Assembly: GCA_003255025.1 (NCBI GenBank)
Contig: QANY01000148.1
Span: 421,204 to 485,203 of the forward strand
DNA from: Datisca glomerata
Taxonomy: Eukaryota; Streptophyta; Magnoliopsida; Cucurbitales; Datiscaceae
Direction: 5' to 3'
Length of the DNA: 64,000 bases
Part shown: positions 10,851-21,860 of the stretch, in pieces
Numbering within the stretch: position 1 is the stretch's first letter
Layout of the letters: every line of letters begins with the position of its first letter
Position numbers and translations under genes: made by a program
The notes under the pieces: model-generated
The model's input: the letters and a program-made list of their open reading frames with translations, nothing else
What the model was told of the DNA's origin: nothing
Database searches by the model: none

Positions 10851-11935
10851 TTTAAAAATTTTAAATTAAAATCCAATAAGAAGGAGGTTGATTTTCTGGA
10901 AACCCTTATGGGAAAAATTAAAAATCTTAAGATCTCCACACCTGAAACTTCCTCAACTCAACTGAACATGATGAATCAGGATGATTCACCCAATCCAGAA
11001 GAATCCGAAGAATATTCTTTATCTCAAATTTTAGATATCCAGAAGAATTTTGATGTCACGATCAATAAACTCTCTTCTTCCTACTTTAAAAGGCCTACTA
11101 TTTGTATGGCTTTAATAAGATTAAGTAGGTATTATTACCCTATACCTACTCCTCAGGATCTCTTATATGAAGAAGACTTCCTTCATTATCAGAAATCGTA
11201 TCATGGCAAAACCATCTATGAATGGAACATAGATAGCAAAATTCATTGATGGCCTCCCAAGTCTTTTTGCTAAAAGAGTTCGTAGAAAACTCCGTGACCA
11301 GCATGATCAAGTGGAAATTCCTTATGATCAGTACACCTATGATCATCTCATTACCCTCTTCATTGAAGAAGGACTAGGACTATGCAATGATACGAAATTA
11401 TAACATAGGATGAAAAGTCAAAACCTCATCAACAGAAAAGAATCAAGTGAATTCTGTAATCAATTTGCCTATGATACAAAAATTCAGTATCCTTCTCCTT
11501 CTAAACCCCATAGGACTTCCATGTCTAAGCCCTATAAATCTCATAAAAAATACTTTTCTAAAAAGAAATCTTGACATAAAGAGTCTAGACATAGAGACCT
11601 GCCACATCTACCACATTAGAAGAAATCTCACACCAAAAGCAAAGCCACTTGTTATAAGTGTAGATTACCATGTCACTTTGCTAATAAATGCCGAGCTAAA
11701 TTTAAGAAGAGACTCCATGAATTCTCTCTTGATGAAGAAACCCAATAGAAGATCTTAAACTATCTCTCTGAAGCCAGTTCTAATGAAGATTGTACAGATG
11801 ATGACGTTGTAAAAATTTATGCATCTGAGTCTGACTCTTCTACTACCTCTGATCAGCCAGACCAGCCTTGTTGCAGTTCTAAGACATGCAACGCGATAAC
11901 TGAAACCAGCTATTGGAAGGCTAAATATTTGAGAT
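10851..11935 (+). pseudogene. Pararetrovirus capsid protein with CCHC zinc knuckle and internal deletion
   Basis: The N-terminal part (to 11249) is open and includes YYYPIPTPQDLLYEEDFLH. At 11236-11242 the sequence jumps to a more C-terminal part of the capsid, omitting 423 bp present in the copy at 48511-48934. The zinc knuckle at 11650-11691 (C-x2-C-x4-H-x4-C) is intact, though the Gly normally before His is Cys. An acidic Ser-rich tail follows. Capsid proteins of this family bind nucleic acid through the knuckle. Confidence 0.8.
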
Positions 11936-12404
11936 AATGTGTTTAGATCTGAATGGAGTATGTTTTAATATCTTAACTAACACCCAAAAATCTCTTCTAG
12001 CCACAGCTAACCAAATAACTGATCCAGAGATGAAGTTAAAGTTTTTAGAAACTTGCTACAAAGAATATACCACTCTTGAAATCAGACCTGTAGAAAACTA
12101 CAGTATGAAAGAACTCATGTACCTAGCAAACCTGTTACCATTTCTGATATGAAAACGGAGATTAATATCATTAAGTCTGAAATCCAACAGCTCAAGACTG
12201 CTAATCAAATCCTTTACCAGGATCTCAATCTGCTCAAACAGTCTACTCTTAAAGGAAAAACCTTTGTAGACTTTGCTACAACTACTTCACCAAATCAGAC
12301 TTTACGAAATAAGACTTCACCAGATCAGCCTAGTCAGACTTCACCAGATCAGCCTAGTCAGACTTCGCCAGATTAGCCTCATCAAATCTCACCACATCAG
12401 ATAA
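11936..12404 (+). pseudogene. Capsid-protease linker with DQ-rich repeats
   Basis: The sequence encodes MKLKFLETCYKEYTTLEIRP, then a predicted coiled coil (EINIIKSEIQQLKTANQ), then near-exact repeats of TSPDQPSQ (about 12300-12375). Each virus copy in the window has a different number of these units. The linker joins capsid and protease in the polyprotein. Confidence 0.65.
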
Positions 12405-12960
12405 AGGACAATAATTCGTATTTATTTCTCCTTAACCAACTCACCTTCCTGAAATGGTACACTAAGATTACCTTAGAAATCAAACTAGACTTCATCATTA
12501 TAGATGCCATTATCCTAGTTGATAGTGGTGCTGATATGAACTGCATCAATGAGGATTTAATCACTCTCAAATACTTCCATAAAACCACTCAATCTCTTAC
12601 AAGTACAAGTGGTATTTCTATGAGAATATAGTACAAAATACCAGAAGTGTTTATCTGCAAACAAGGTGTTTGCTTATCTGCCTCATTTGTGTTAATTAAA
12701 ATTATGACACAAAGCATAATTCTAGGCAATCCTTTTTCAAATTCTATTATGCCTATCACCAGAATTGATACCACAGGTATCCAAACCGTAATTACTAATT
12801 CTGATATTACTTCTGAATTCATTACAAAACTGTATACTAAAGAAGTTGATCTTATAAAACATCTTCTTGAAAATAAAACTAATAAGTTAAACTTGCTACA
12901 GAAAGAAATTCACTTTCTGACAATTGATCAATGTATACAACAACCATCAATACAATATAA
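12405..12960 (+). pseudogene. Pararetrovirus aspartic protease
   Basis: The active-site DSGAD is encoded from 12521 within IIDAIILVDSGADMN-like context, followed by a conserved hydrophobic region and SIILGNPFSN near 12720. A stop interrupts it near 12630. The reading frame from 12647 leads toward RT (IDQCIQQPS), as in the other copies. Confidence 0.8.
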
Positions 12961-14363
12961 AAAAAAACAATTCTATAAAAATTCAAAACAAAAATCTGTA
13001 GTCAAATCCCTAATGCTTTTTGGGATAGAAAAAAACATATCATATCTTTTCCATACCATCCAGATTAGAAATATTCCTAGGAAGTCTAGAACTAGCCAAA
13101 TAAAAAAGGAATATTTAGAACTCTGCAAATGAGAAATTGAATCTCTTTTACAGATAAAATTAATTAGACCCAGTAAATCTCCTTAGAGTTGTATTGGTTT
13201 ATATATTAATAAAAATCCTAAAATTAAAAGAGGATCACCTAGGTTAGTGATCAATTACAAATCACTTTATTATGATTTACAATGGATTAGATATTCTATA
13301 CCGAATAAAAAAGATCTGCTTGACAGACTTCATGATTCCATAATCTTTTCAAAATTTGATTTGAAATCAAGCTTCTGGCAAATACAAATTGTTGAACAGG
13401 ACAAGTATAAGACTGCCTTTACCGTACCCTTTGGCCATTATGAATGAAATGTGTTACCATTTGGTGTTAAAAATGGTCCTTCTGAATTTCAACATATCAT
13501 GAATGATATCTTTAATACTTATACTGCATTTATTATCTGCTACAGAGATGATGTCTTAATCTTTTCATCTTCTATAGATCAACATATTAAACATCTGAAT
13601 ATTTTCAAGCATGGAATGAACTGAAATGGCTTAGTCTTGTCTGCTAGTGAAATGAAAATATTTCAAACAACCGTAAGATTTCTAGGCCATAATATTTCTA
13701 ATGGGACTATCATCCTTATCAATCGTAGTATTGAATTTACATCTAAATTTTCAAATGAAATAAAAGATAAGACTCAATTACAAATATTTCTAGGGAGTTG
13801 TAATTATATCCGTGACTTTTACCCACAATTAGCACATGACACTTCACTTCTGAATAATAGACTTCAGAAAAATCTTGCTCCTTGGACTCTAGAACATACA
13901 TTAGCCGTTAAGAAAATTAAAGACAAAATTAAACAGTTACATTGCTTATCTCTGACTGATCCTAAGTGGCATAAAATTATGGAAACATATGTTTCTAATC
14001 TAGTTTATGGAGATATTCTGAAACAGCTAAATCCCTAGAAACCAAAAGAAGAATTATTAGGATTCACATCTGGTCCTTGGAAAGGACCAGATAAAAACTA
14101 TCCCACTATTGAACAAGAGTGTTTAGCGAGTTAAGTGTGTTCTTAAATTTCAAGATGACTTATTAAATCATCATTTTCTTATCTGTGTTGACTGCTCTGC
14201 TGTTAAACGAATATTTAAGAATTATGTTCAAAATCTTGCAACAAAATAGATATTTGCATCTTGGCAGAGTATATTATCCCTATTTGACTTATATATTGAA
14301 TATATTAAAGGTGAGCATGACTCTTTCCCTGACTTCTTAACTCGTGAATATTTGGAGGGATAA
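12961..14363 (+). pseudogene. Pararetrovirus reverse transcriptase/RNase H
   Basis: The RT fingers and palm run from about 13090 to 13640, with FDLKSSFWQIQ and VPFGHYE. The catalytic motif is YRDD (13541-13552), not the YIDD of sister copies. Thumb and RNase H follow to LTREYLEG and a stop at 14361-14363. Stops occur at 13446, 13622 and 14038. The RNase H active-site region reads TYVSNL in place of TDASNL, removing the catalytic Asp. This copy is inactive. Confidence 0.85.
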
Positions 14364-14442
14364 CATATTGAATAATCGAGGACATGGCCATAGCTGTCAT
14401 GGTCGCGGAAGAGGCAAAATAAATCTGCAACAACCGAATAAT
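14364..14442 (+). pseudogene. Start of the post-pol ORF (truncated)
   Basis: The first codons of the post-pol ORF, again Gly/Arg-rich, follow the pol stop by a few bases. They repeat the sequence already seen at 7285, proving that the block 6689-14442 overlaps itself by more than one genome. At 14442 the sequence switches to - strand capsid. Confidence 0.75.
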
Positions 14443-16206
14443 GGCATTTTTAATATTTGTATCGTATGCAAATTGATTACAGAATCACCTAATTCTTTTC
14501 TGTTGTCAACGTTTTGACTTTTCATCATATGTTGTAATTTCATATCATTGTAAAGTCCTAGTTCTTCTTCAATGAAGTGGGCAATGAGATGACCATAGGT
14601 GTACTGATCATAAGGAATATCCATTTGATCATGCTTATCATGGAGTTTTCTACGAACTCTTTCAGAAAAAAGACTTGAGAGGCCATCAATGAATTTTTCC
14701 TTCCATTGTTCACTGTTGGCATCTCCTCTCTGCACGACTTTCATGGGAAAGACATCCTTATACCATTTGAAGTGGGTTAGAGAGGGACATCTCAGATTTT
14801 GAAGAAGTTCTTGATGTTTGTCCGTATTCACAATTCTTGGAACAAGAAAGTGATGAATGATGGATTGGGCCAGAGTGTAACAGGCATCTTTAGTTCTGAC
14901 ATAGGTTCCAGTGAGAGAGTCAATGTTAATCTTAAAAGAATTTAAGATTTCTTGTCGTTGACCTTCAGTGAGGCAATTGTCCTACCAACCCTTAAGTGTT
15001 CCTATGAAATCACTGACCAGGAACCTATAGATCTGTTGATCTATATTATCATTTTGTTTACATATATAAGAGTACATGATCATTTGATGGATGGTCTCAG
15101 ACACTTGGTACTTAGTTTTCCATCTATATTTCATTCATAGATGGTTTTGCCATGATCAATTTCTGAAAATGAAGGAATTCTTCTTCATATGAAAGATCCT
15201 GAGGAGTAGGTCTTGGTATTAATACCTACTTGGTCCTATTAAAGCCATAAGAGTAGTAGACCTTTTAGAGTAGGAAGAAGACAGTTTATTGATGGTGTCA
15301 TCAAAATTCTTTTAGATATCTAAAATTTGAGATAAAGAATATTCTTCAGATTCTTCTAGATTGGGTGAATCATCCTGATTCATCATGTTCAGTTGACCTG
15401 AAGAAGTTTCAGGTGTAGAGATCTTAAGATTTTTAATTTTTCTATAAGACTTTCCATAAAATCTTCCTCCTTCTTACTAGATTTTAATTTAAAATTCTGG
15501 ATATTTAGAGGAGGCTTGAGAGTAACGGGTTCAATGTTGAATTTAGGTTTCTCAACCAAATGTGGTTTAGTAACCTGTGTTTCCTGTATTTGAGTAACTT
15601 GATCTTCTATACTAGTTAACTGTGTGCCTACAGTTTGAAGGAAGAGATTTGTATAATTATTCTATTTTTTTAAGGGGAGAATGTCTCATACCTTAACAAG
15701 ATCCTGATAGTTAACCTTTTCCTCGACCTCAGTATAGGGGTTGATGACTAAAGGTTTCTAATTCCCATTTCCTGGAGCAAGCTCTAAGGATAAAAGTGGT
15801 GGATGAGTGGATTGGTAGGTTCTACCACTAGTAGTAATCCATGTTTTCTGTATATTAGACAGAACTTGTAACTGTTGGTCATCATATATTTTGACTCTTA
15901 AATTAAGCTGGTAATACCGTTCAGGAAAAGACTGAAGGCATTGATCTCTTTTTAACTAGAAATAATACATGTTTTTTAGATCTAAAAGCTGTTTAGGATT
16001 ATGGTTGGAAAAATACCAATCCCTAAAATCCTGATACTTCAGCTGCATAAAATCCTGGTGAAGACTTTGTGTTAAGAAACTATTTAGTGTAAAATCCATT
16101 AAATATTAAATTGCATGTCACTTGCCGTTGGGCTATTTGGCATTCTGTTAGGATGGGTTTCATAAATACCATGAGGGATCTGGTTGCCAGATATATGAAT
16201 TCCTCT
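14443..16206 (-). pseudogene. Inverted pararetrovirus fragment: MP-CP spacer and capsid N-terminal/central part
   Basis: Reading from 16206 down, the - strand carries the spacer (LELAPGNGN near 15770), the capsid N-terminus with LKISTPETSSGQ near 15420, the YYPIPTPQ-like region, and the central capsid region open from 14831 to 14397. It ends near 14443, before the zinc knuckle. Several stops and frameshifts are present. Confidence 0.75.
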
Positions 16207-17925
16207 TTTTTATGTCCTTAGTCTGATCTGAAGATTGCCTAGGCTGATCTGGCAAAGTCTGATCTGGTGAGGTTTAACTAGGCTGATATGGCGAAGTCTG
16301 ATCTGGTGAAGGCTAATATGGTGAGGAGGTTGTAGCGAAGTCTACGGGGGTGTTTCCTTTGAGAGTAGACTGTTTTAGTAGATTAAGATCCTGTGAAAGG
16401 ATTTGATTAGCAGTCTTGACCTGCTAGATTTCAGATTTAATTATATTAATTTTCATTTCCAGATCAGAAATGGTAACATGTTTATTAGGTACAGAGTCCT
16501 GTTGAATATAGTTTAGGAGTTCTTTCATACTATAGTTTTCTACAGGTTTGATCTCAAGAGTGGTATATTCCTTGTAGCAAGTTTCTAAAAACTTTAACTT
16601 CATCTGTGGATCAGTTATTTCGTCAGTTATGGCATGAAGATATTTTTGGGTGTCACTTTCGACATTAAGACCTAGTCCATTCAGATATAAACCATTCATC
16701 TCAACCATTACCTTCCAATAGTTGGTTTCAATTATCGCGTTGCATGTCTTAGAACTGTAAAAAGGCTGGTCTGGCTGATCAGAGATAGTAGAAGAGTCAG
16801 ACTCAGATGCATAAATTTGTGCATTGTCATCATCTGTACTATCTTTATTAGAACTGGCTTTAGAGAGACAGTTTAAGATCTTCTCTTGGGTTTCTTCATC
16901 AAGAGATAATTCATGGAGTCTCTTCTTAAATTTATCTCAGCATTTATTAGCAAAGTGACCTGGTAATTGACACTTATAACAAGTGGCTTTGCTTTTGGCG
17001 TGTGATTTCTTCTGATGTGGCAGATGAGGCAGGTCTCTATGTTTAGACTCTTTATGTCTAGATTTCTTTTTAGAAAAGTATTTTTTATGAGATTTATAGG
17101 GCTTAGACATGGAAGTCCTATGGGGTTTGGAAGGAGAAGGATACTGAATTTTTGTATCGTAGGCAAATTGATTACAGAATTCACCTAATTCTTTTCTGTT
17201 GTCAAAGTTTTTGACTTTTTATCATATGTTGTAATTTCATATCATTTCATAGTCCTAGTCCTTCTTCAATGACTAGGGTAATGAGATGACCATATGTGTA
17301 CTGATCATAAGGAATATCCATTTGATCAAGCTTATCACGAAGTTTTCTACGAACTCTTTCATAAAAAAGACTTAGGAGGGCATCAATGAATTTTGCTTTC
17401 CAATGTTCACTGTTGGCATCTCCTCTCTGCATGACATTTATGAGAAAGACATCCTTATACCATTTGAAGTGGGTTAGAGAGGGGCATCTCATATTTTGAA
17501 GAAGTTCTCGATGTCTGTCCGTATTCACAATTCCTGGGCCAAGATAGCGATGACTGGTGGATTGGGCCATAGTGTAAGAGGCATCTTTAGATTTGGTCTG
17601 GGTTCTAGTGAGAGGGTAATTGTTAATCTTAAAAGAATTTGAGATTTCTTGTCGTTGACCTTTGTGAGACAATTGTCCCATCAATCGTTAAGTGTTCCTT
17701 TTAAACTATTAACTAGGAACCGACAGATCTGGTGATCTGTATTATCATTTTGTTTACATACAAAACAATACATGATCATTTGATGGATGGTCTCAAAGAC
17801 TTGGTACTCAATTTTGCCATCAATATTTCATTCATAGATGGTTTTACCATGATAGAATTTCTGAGAATGAAGGAAGTCTTCTTCATATAAGAGATCCTGA
17901 AAAGTAGGTCTAGGGTAATGATACA
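16207..17925 (-). pseudogene. Inverted pararetrovirus fragment: capsid, zinc knuckle and DQ linker
   Basis: Reading from 17925 down, it covers capsid centre (open 17684-17247), an intact CCHC knuckle at 16940-16981 (CYKCQLPGHFANKC), the acidic tail, the coiled-coil linker (open 16708-16424) and DQ-rich units to about 16215. It duplicates capsid sequence of the neighbouring fragment, so two separate copies are joined at 16206/16207. Confidence 0.8.
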
Positions 17926-18640
17926 AACTTAAGACTGCTAATCAAATCCTTTCCCAGGATCTCAATCTCCTAAAATAGTCTACTCTCAAAGAACAAACCC
18001 TTGTAGACTTCGCTACAACTTTCTCACCAGATCAGACTTCCCCAGATCAGCCTAGTCCATCTCTAGATCAGCCTAAGGATAAAAATGCTTATTTATTTTT
18101 TCTTAACCAAGTTACCTTTCAAAAATGGTATACGAAGATTACCTTAGTAATCAAACCAGACTTCATCATAATAGACGTAATTGTCTTAGTTAATAGTGGT
18201 GCTGACAGGAACTGTATCCATGAAGGTTTAATTCCTCTCAAATACTTCCATAAAACCATTCAATCTCTTACAAGTGAAAGTAGCAATTCTATGAGTATTC
18301 AGTACAAAATACCAGAAGCGTTTATCTACAAAAAAGGAGTCTGCCTAGCTGTCTCATTTGTGTTAACTAAAAACATGATACAAAGTATCATTTTAGGCAA
18401 TCATTTCTTAAATTCTATTATGACTATCACAAGAATTGATACCTTAAGTATCCATACCGTTATTAAGAATTCTGAGATTATCTTTGAATTCATTACCAAA
18501 CCGTATACCAAAGAAGTTGATCTCATAAAATATCTTCTTGAAAATAAAACTAATCAGTTAAACTTTTTACAAAAAGAAATACACTCTTTGACAATTGATC
18601 AACGTATATAACAACGAGCAATCCACAATAAAATAAAAAC
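17926..18640 (+). pseudogene. Pararetrovirus linker and protease with mutated active site
   Basis: This + strand fragment starts in the coiled-coil linker, passes DQ-rich units (about 18020-18075) and enters the protease. The active-site codon is AAT at 18192-18194, giving NSGAD in place of DSGAD; loss of this Asp would abolish catalysis. The frame from 18291 to 18611 is open and includes SIILGNHFLN. Confidence 0.8.
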
Positions 18641-19500
18641 AATTCTACAAGAATTCAAAACTAGAATTTGTAGTGATATCCCTAATGCTTTTTGGGATAG
18701 AAAGAAGCATATCATATCTTTACCATACCATCCACACTTTAATGAGGAAAATATTCCTACTAAGTCTAGACCTAGTCAAATTAAAAAGGAATATTTAGAA
18801 CTCTGCAAAATAGAAATTAAGTCTCTTTTATAGAAAAAATTAATTGGATCTAGTAAATCTTCTTGGAGTTGTACTGGTTTCTATGTTAAAATTAAAAGAG
18901 GATCACCTAGGCTAGTGATCAATTACAAACCACTTAATGATGCTTTACAGTGGATTAGATATCCTATACTGAATAAAAAATATATGCTTGATAGACCACA
19001 TGATTCCACAATCTTTTCCAAATTTGATTTGAAATCAGGCTTCTGGCAAATTCAAATTGTTGAACAGGACAAGTATAAAACTGCCTTTACTGTACCCTTT
19101 GGCCATTATGAATGAAATGTGTTACCATTTGGTGTTAAAAATGGTCCTTCTGAATTTCAGCATATCATGAATGATATCTTTAATGCTTATACTGCATTTA
19201 TTATCTGTTACATAGATGATGTCTTAATCTTTTCATCTTCTATAGATCAACATATTAAGCATCTGAATCTTTTCAAGCATGTAATTAACAGAAATAGCTT
19301 AGTCTTGTCTGTTAGTAAAATGAAAATATTTCAGACAACAGTCAGATTCTTAGGCCATAACATTTCTAATGGTACTATCATCCCTATTAACCGTAGTATT
19401 GAATTTGCATCCAAATTTTCAGATGAAATAAAAGATAAGACTCAATTATAAAGATTTCTAGGGAGTCTTAATTATATTCGTAACTTTTACCCACAATTAC
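18641..19500 (+). pseudogene. Pararetrovirus reverse transcriptase, truncated in the thumb
   Basis: RT fingers and palm with FDLKSGFWQIQ, the PFGVKNGPSEF motif and intact YIDD (19209-19220). Stops at 18832, 19113 and 19449 break it. At 19500, just after the thumb (YIRNFYPQL), the sequence jumps to the C-terminal part of the post-pol ORF, so RNase H and the first part of that ORF are deleted. Confidence 0.85.
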
Positions 19501-19962
19501 CAAATGGTGTGACAAAGGCATGAATCCCCACTTAAGTGAACTGAAAAAAAAATAATCAAAGCACATTCGGAAGCCTACTTTGAAGCTGTACCTAAGGCCT
19601 TACCCTCACCTATAGGAAATCCCTTCCTAAATGCTCAGAATCTAATAAAACAAAAATTTCCTAATATAAGTGACAAATTATTGAAAATTAAAACAATGGA
19701 TTTTGTTAAAGACCAATTCCTTCATGTATTTGGACCTGATGACACTTCCATGGGCACATCCAGTTCGTAAGAGAGTCAGCAGACCCATGCTGATCTCACT
19801 ACTAACCTCACTCGTGATAATGCTTTCAGCATCTTGGGTGGTGAAAGTCAAGATCCAGACGATGATATGTCAGAACCAACTATTACAGACTTCTGGGATT
19901 CGTTAACTACAATCATTTCAGAAAAGATTTACAAGGACAAGAAAGGTAAAGCCAAAGTCTGA
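19501..19962 (+). pseudogene. Post-pol ORF C-terminus
   Basis: It encodes the region from KWCDKGMN to the acidic tail with AFSILGGESQDPDDD and the KDKKGKAKV end. Its frame is broken by small indels near 19540 and 19770. It ends with TGA at 19960-19962, as in the other copies. Confidence 0.7.
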
Positions 19963-20573
19963 TCTGCCAGCTCGGTCCACTAACTGAAGCAGCCAAACTA
20001 CTTCATTAAGTAGCAACGGAACCAACAACAATGATGGAGAGCAATAATGCAGTTGTCTCCCATTTCAACACAAAAGACAAATCCACTTTTTCAACAGTGG
20101 ATTCCCAATTACAAAAGATAAGGATTGACTACTTTAGTCTAGCCATGCCACCTTATCTTGGTTTGTACCATAGTTACTTTTTTGTACGCTAGTTAAGTTT
20201 TATGTACCATAGTTACTTTCTGTAATGCATAAAAAGGAGCCTCACCCATGTTTAGGAACAAGTGTTTTTCGAACCTTAGTTTGTATTAGGCTCTTATGTG
20301 TTGAGCATTAAAATGCTTTCCTTTTTCTCAACTCTCTCTCTCTATGTCCTCTCTTCTTGCACATACCATGCTATCACACTAATACACAACTCTTGAAGAA
20401 ATATAACATTGCAACTCTTAGGAGTTCTACAGTGCTCCCATTAACAGTAATCTTTCTTTAATTTAAATAGTAGTTGTTCATGAGACTATATATGTACTAA
20501 TTTAAACCTAATATACCCTTTACTAAAATCTCTATTATTCACGATCCTTATGCTAACTCGAAGGCACTCAATC
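19963..20573 (+). promoter_or_regulatory. Pararetrovirus promoter and leader (second copy)
   Basis: The layout matches 8583-9205. The stem-loop at 20081-20102 is intact. The TATA region is changed to CATAAAAAGG at about 20229-20238, and the CT-rich tract is shorter (20333-20355). Unlike the first copy it keeps the extra leader segment (about 20395-20573), also present at 25110-25320 and 51223-51422. The copy ends at 20573 against an inverted RT. Confidence 0.65.
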
Positions 20574-21366
20574 GATTAGAAATATTATGGCCTAGAAATC
20601 TTACGGTTGTTTGAAATATTTTCATTTTACTAGCAGACAAAACTAAGTCATTTCCGTTAATTACATGCTTGAAAATATTCAGATGTTTAATATGTTGTTC
20701 TATAGAAGATGAAAAGATTAAGACATCATCTATTTAACAGATAATAAATGCAGTATAAGTATTAAAGATATCATTCATGATATGTTGAAATTCAGAAGGA
20801 CCATTTTTAACAACAAATGGTAACACATTCCATTCATAATGGCCAAGGGTACAGTAAAGGTAGTTTTATACATGTCCTGGTCAGTAATTTGAATTTTCTA
20901 GAAGCCTGATTTCAAATCAAATTTTGAAAACATTACGGGATCATGAAGTATGTTAAGCAGATCTTTTTTATTCAGTACAGGATATCTAATAAATTGTAAA
21001 GCATCATCAAGTGGTTTGTAATTGATTACTAACCTAGGTGATCCTCTTTCAATTTCAATATTTTTATTATTATAGAAACCAGTACAAATCCAAGGAGATT
21101 TACTGGGTCTAATTAATTTTTTCTGTAAAAGATATTCAATTTCTGTTTTGTAGAATTCTAAATATTCCTTTTTCATTTGGCTAGGTCTAGACTTTGTAGG
21201 ATAATTTTGACCATCGAAATCTGGATGGAATGGTAAAGATGTGATATGTTTTTTTTCTATCCCAAAAAGCATTAATTGTTTCACTACAGATTTCTGTTTT
21301 GAATTCTTGTAGAATTGTTTTTATTTTATTCTTGTATTGATGGTTGTCGTATACGTCGATCAATTG
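20574..21366 (-). pseudogene. Inverted pararetrovirus RT, N-terminal and palm part
   Basis: On the - strand the frame 21284-20898 is open (KQLMLFGIEKKHI through FDLKSGF). The palm continues to about 20574 with stops, including one (TTAAATAGATGATG on the coding strand) that replaces the Tyr-Ile of the YIDD site. It ends near the thumb start. Confidence 0.8.
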
Positions 21367-21860
21367 TCAAGACAATGTCGTCTGTTATGATGAATTATGG
21401 TTTGATTACTAAGGTAATCTTCGTATACCATTTTTGAAAGGTAACTTGGTTAAGGAGAAATAAATATGGATTATTGGCCTTTGTCTGATGTGGTGAGATC
21501 TGACGAGGTTGATCTGGCGAAGTCTGATTAGGTTGATCTGGAAAAGTCTAACTAGGCTGATCTGGAAAAGTTTGGTGAAGTCTGATCTGGTAAAGTCGGA
21601 TCTGGTGAAGTTGGTGTAGCGAAGTCTACAAGGGTTTTTCCGTTGAGAGTAGACTGTTTGAGCAGATTGAGATCCTGTGAAATGAATTAATTAGCAGTTT
21701 TGAGCTACTGGATTTTAGACTTAATGATATTAATCTCCCTTTTAAGATCAGAAATGGTAATAGGTTTATTATGTACATAATCCTGTTGAATACGGTTTAG
21801 GAGTTCTTTCAAACTATAGTTTTCTACAAGCCTGATCTTAGGAGTGGTAAGTTTCTAAAA
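21367..21860 (-). pseudogene. Inverted pararetrovirus protease start and DQ linker
   Basis: The - strand shows the start of the protease (NQVTFQKWYTKITLVIKP, 21390-21455). The DSG-containing core and everything up to RT is deleted, with RT sequence joined at 21366/21367. The upstream linker has several SPDQ/PDQ-type units (about 21485-21610) and the coiled coil. Confidence 0.7.

Noticed and set aside
12300..12390. Short repeated units suggestive of a CRISPR array
   Set aside because: Units are contiguous without unique spacers, lie in a virus reading frame, and the genome is a plant.
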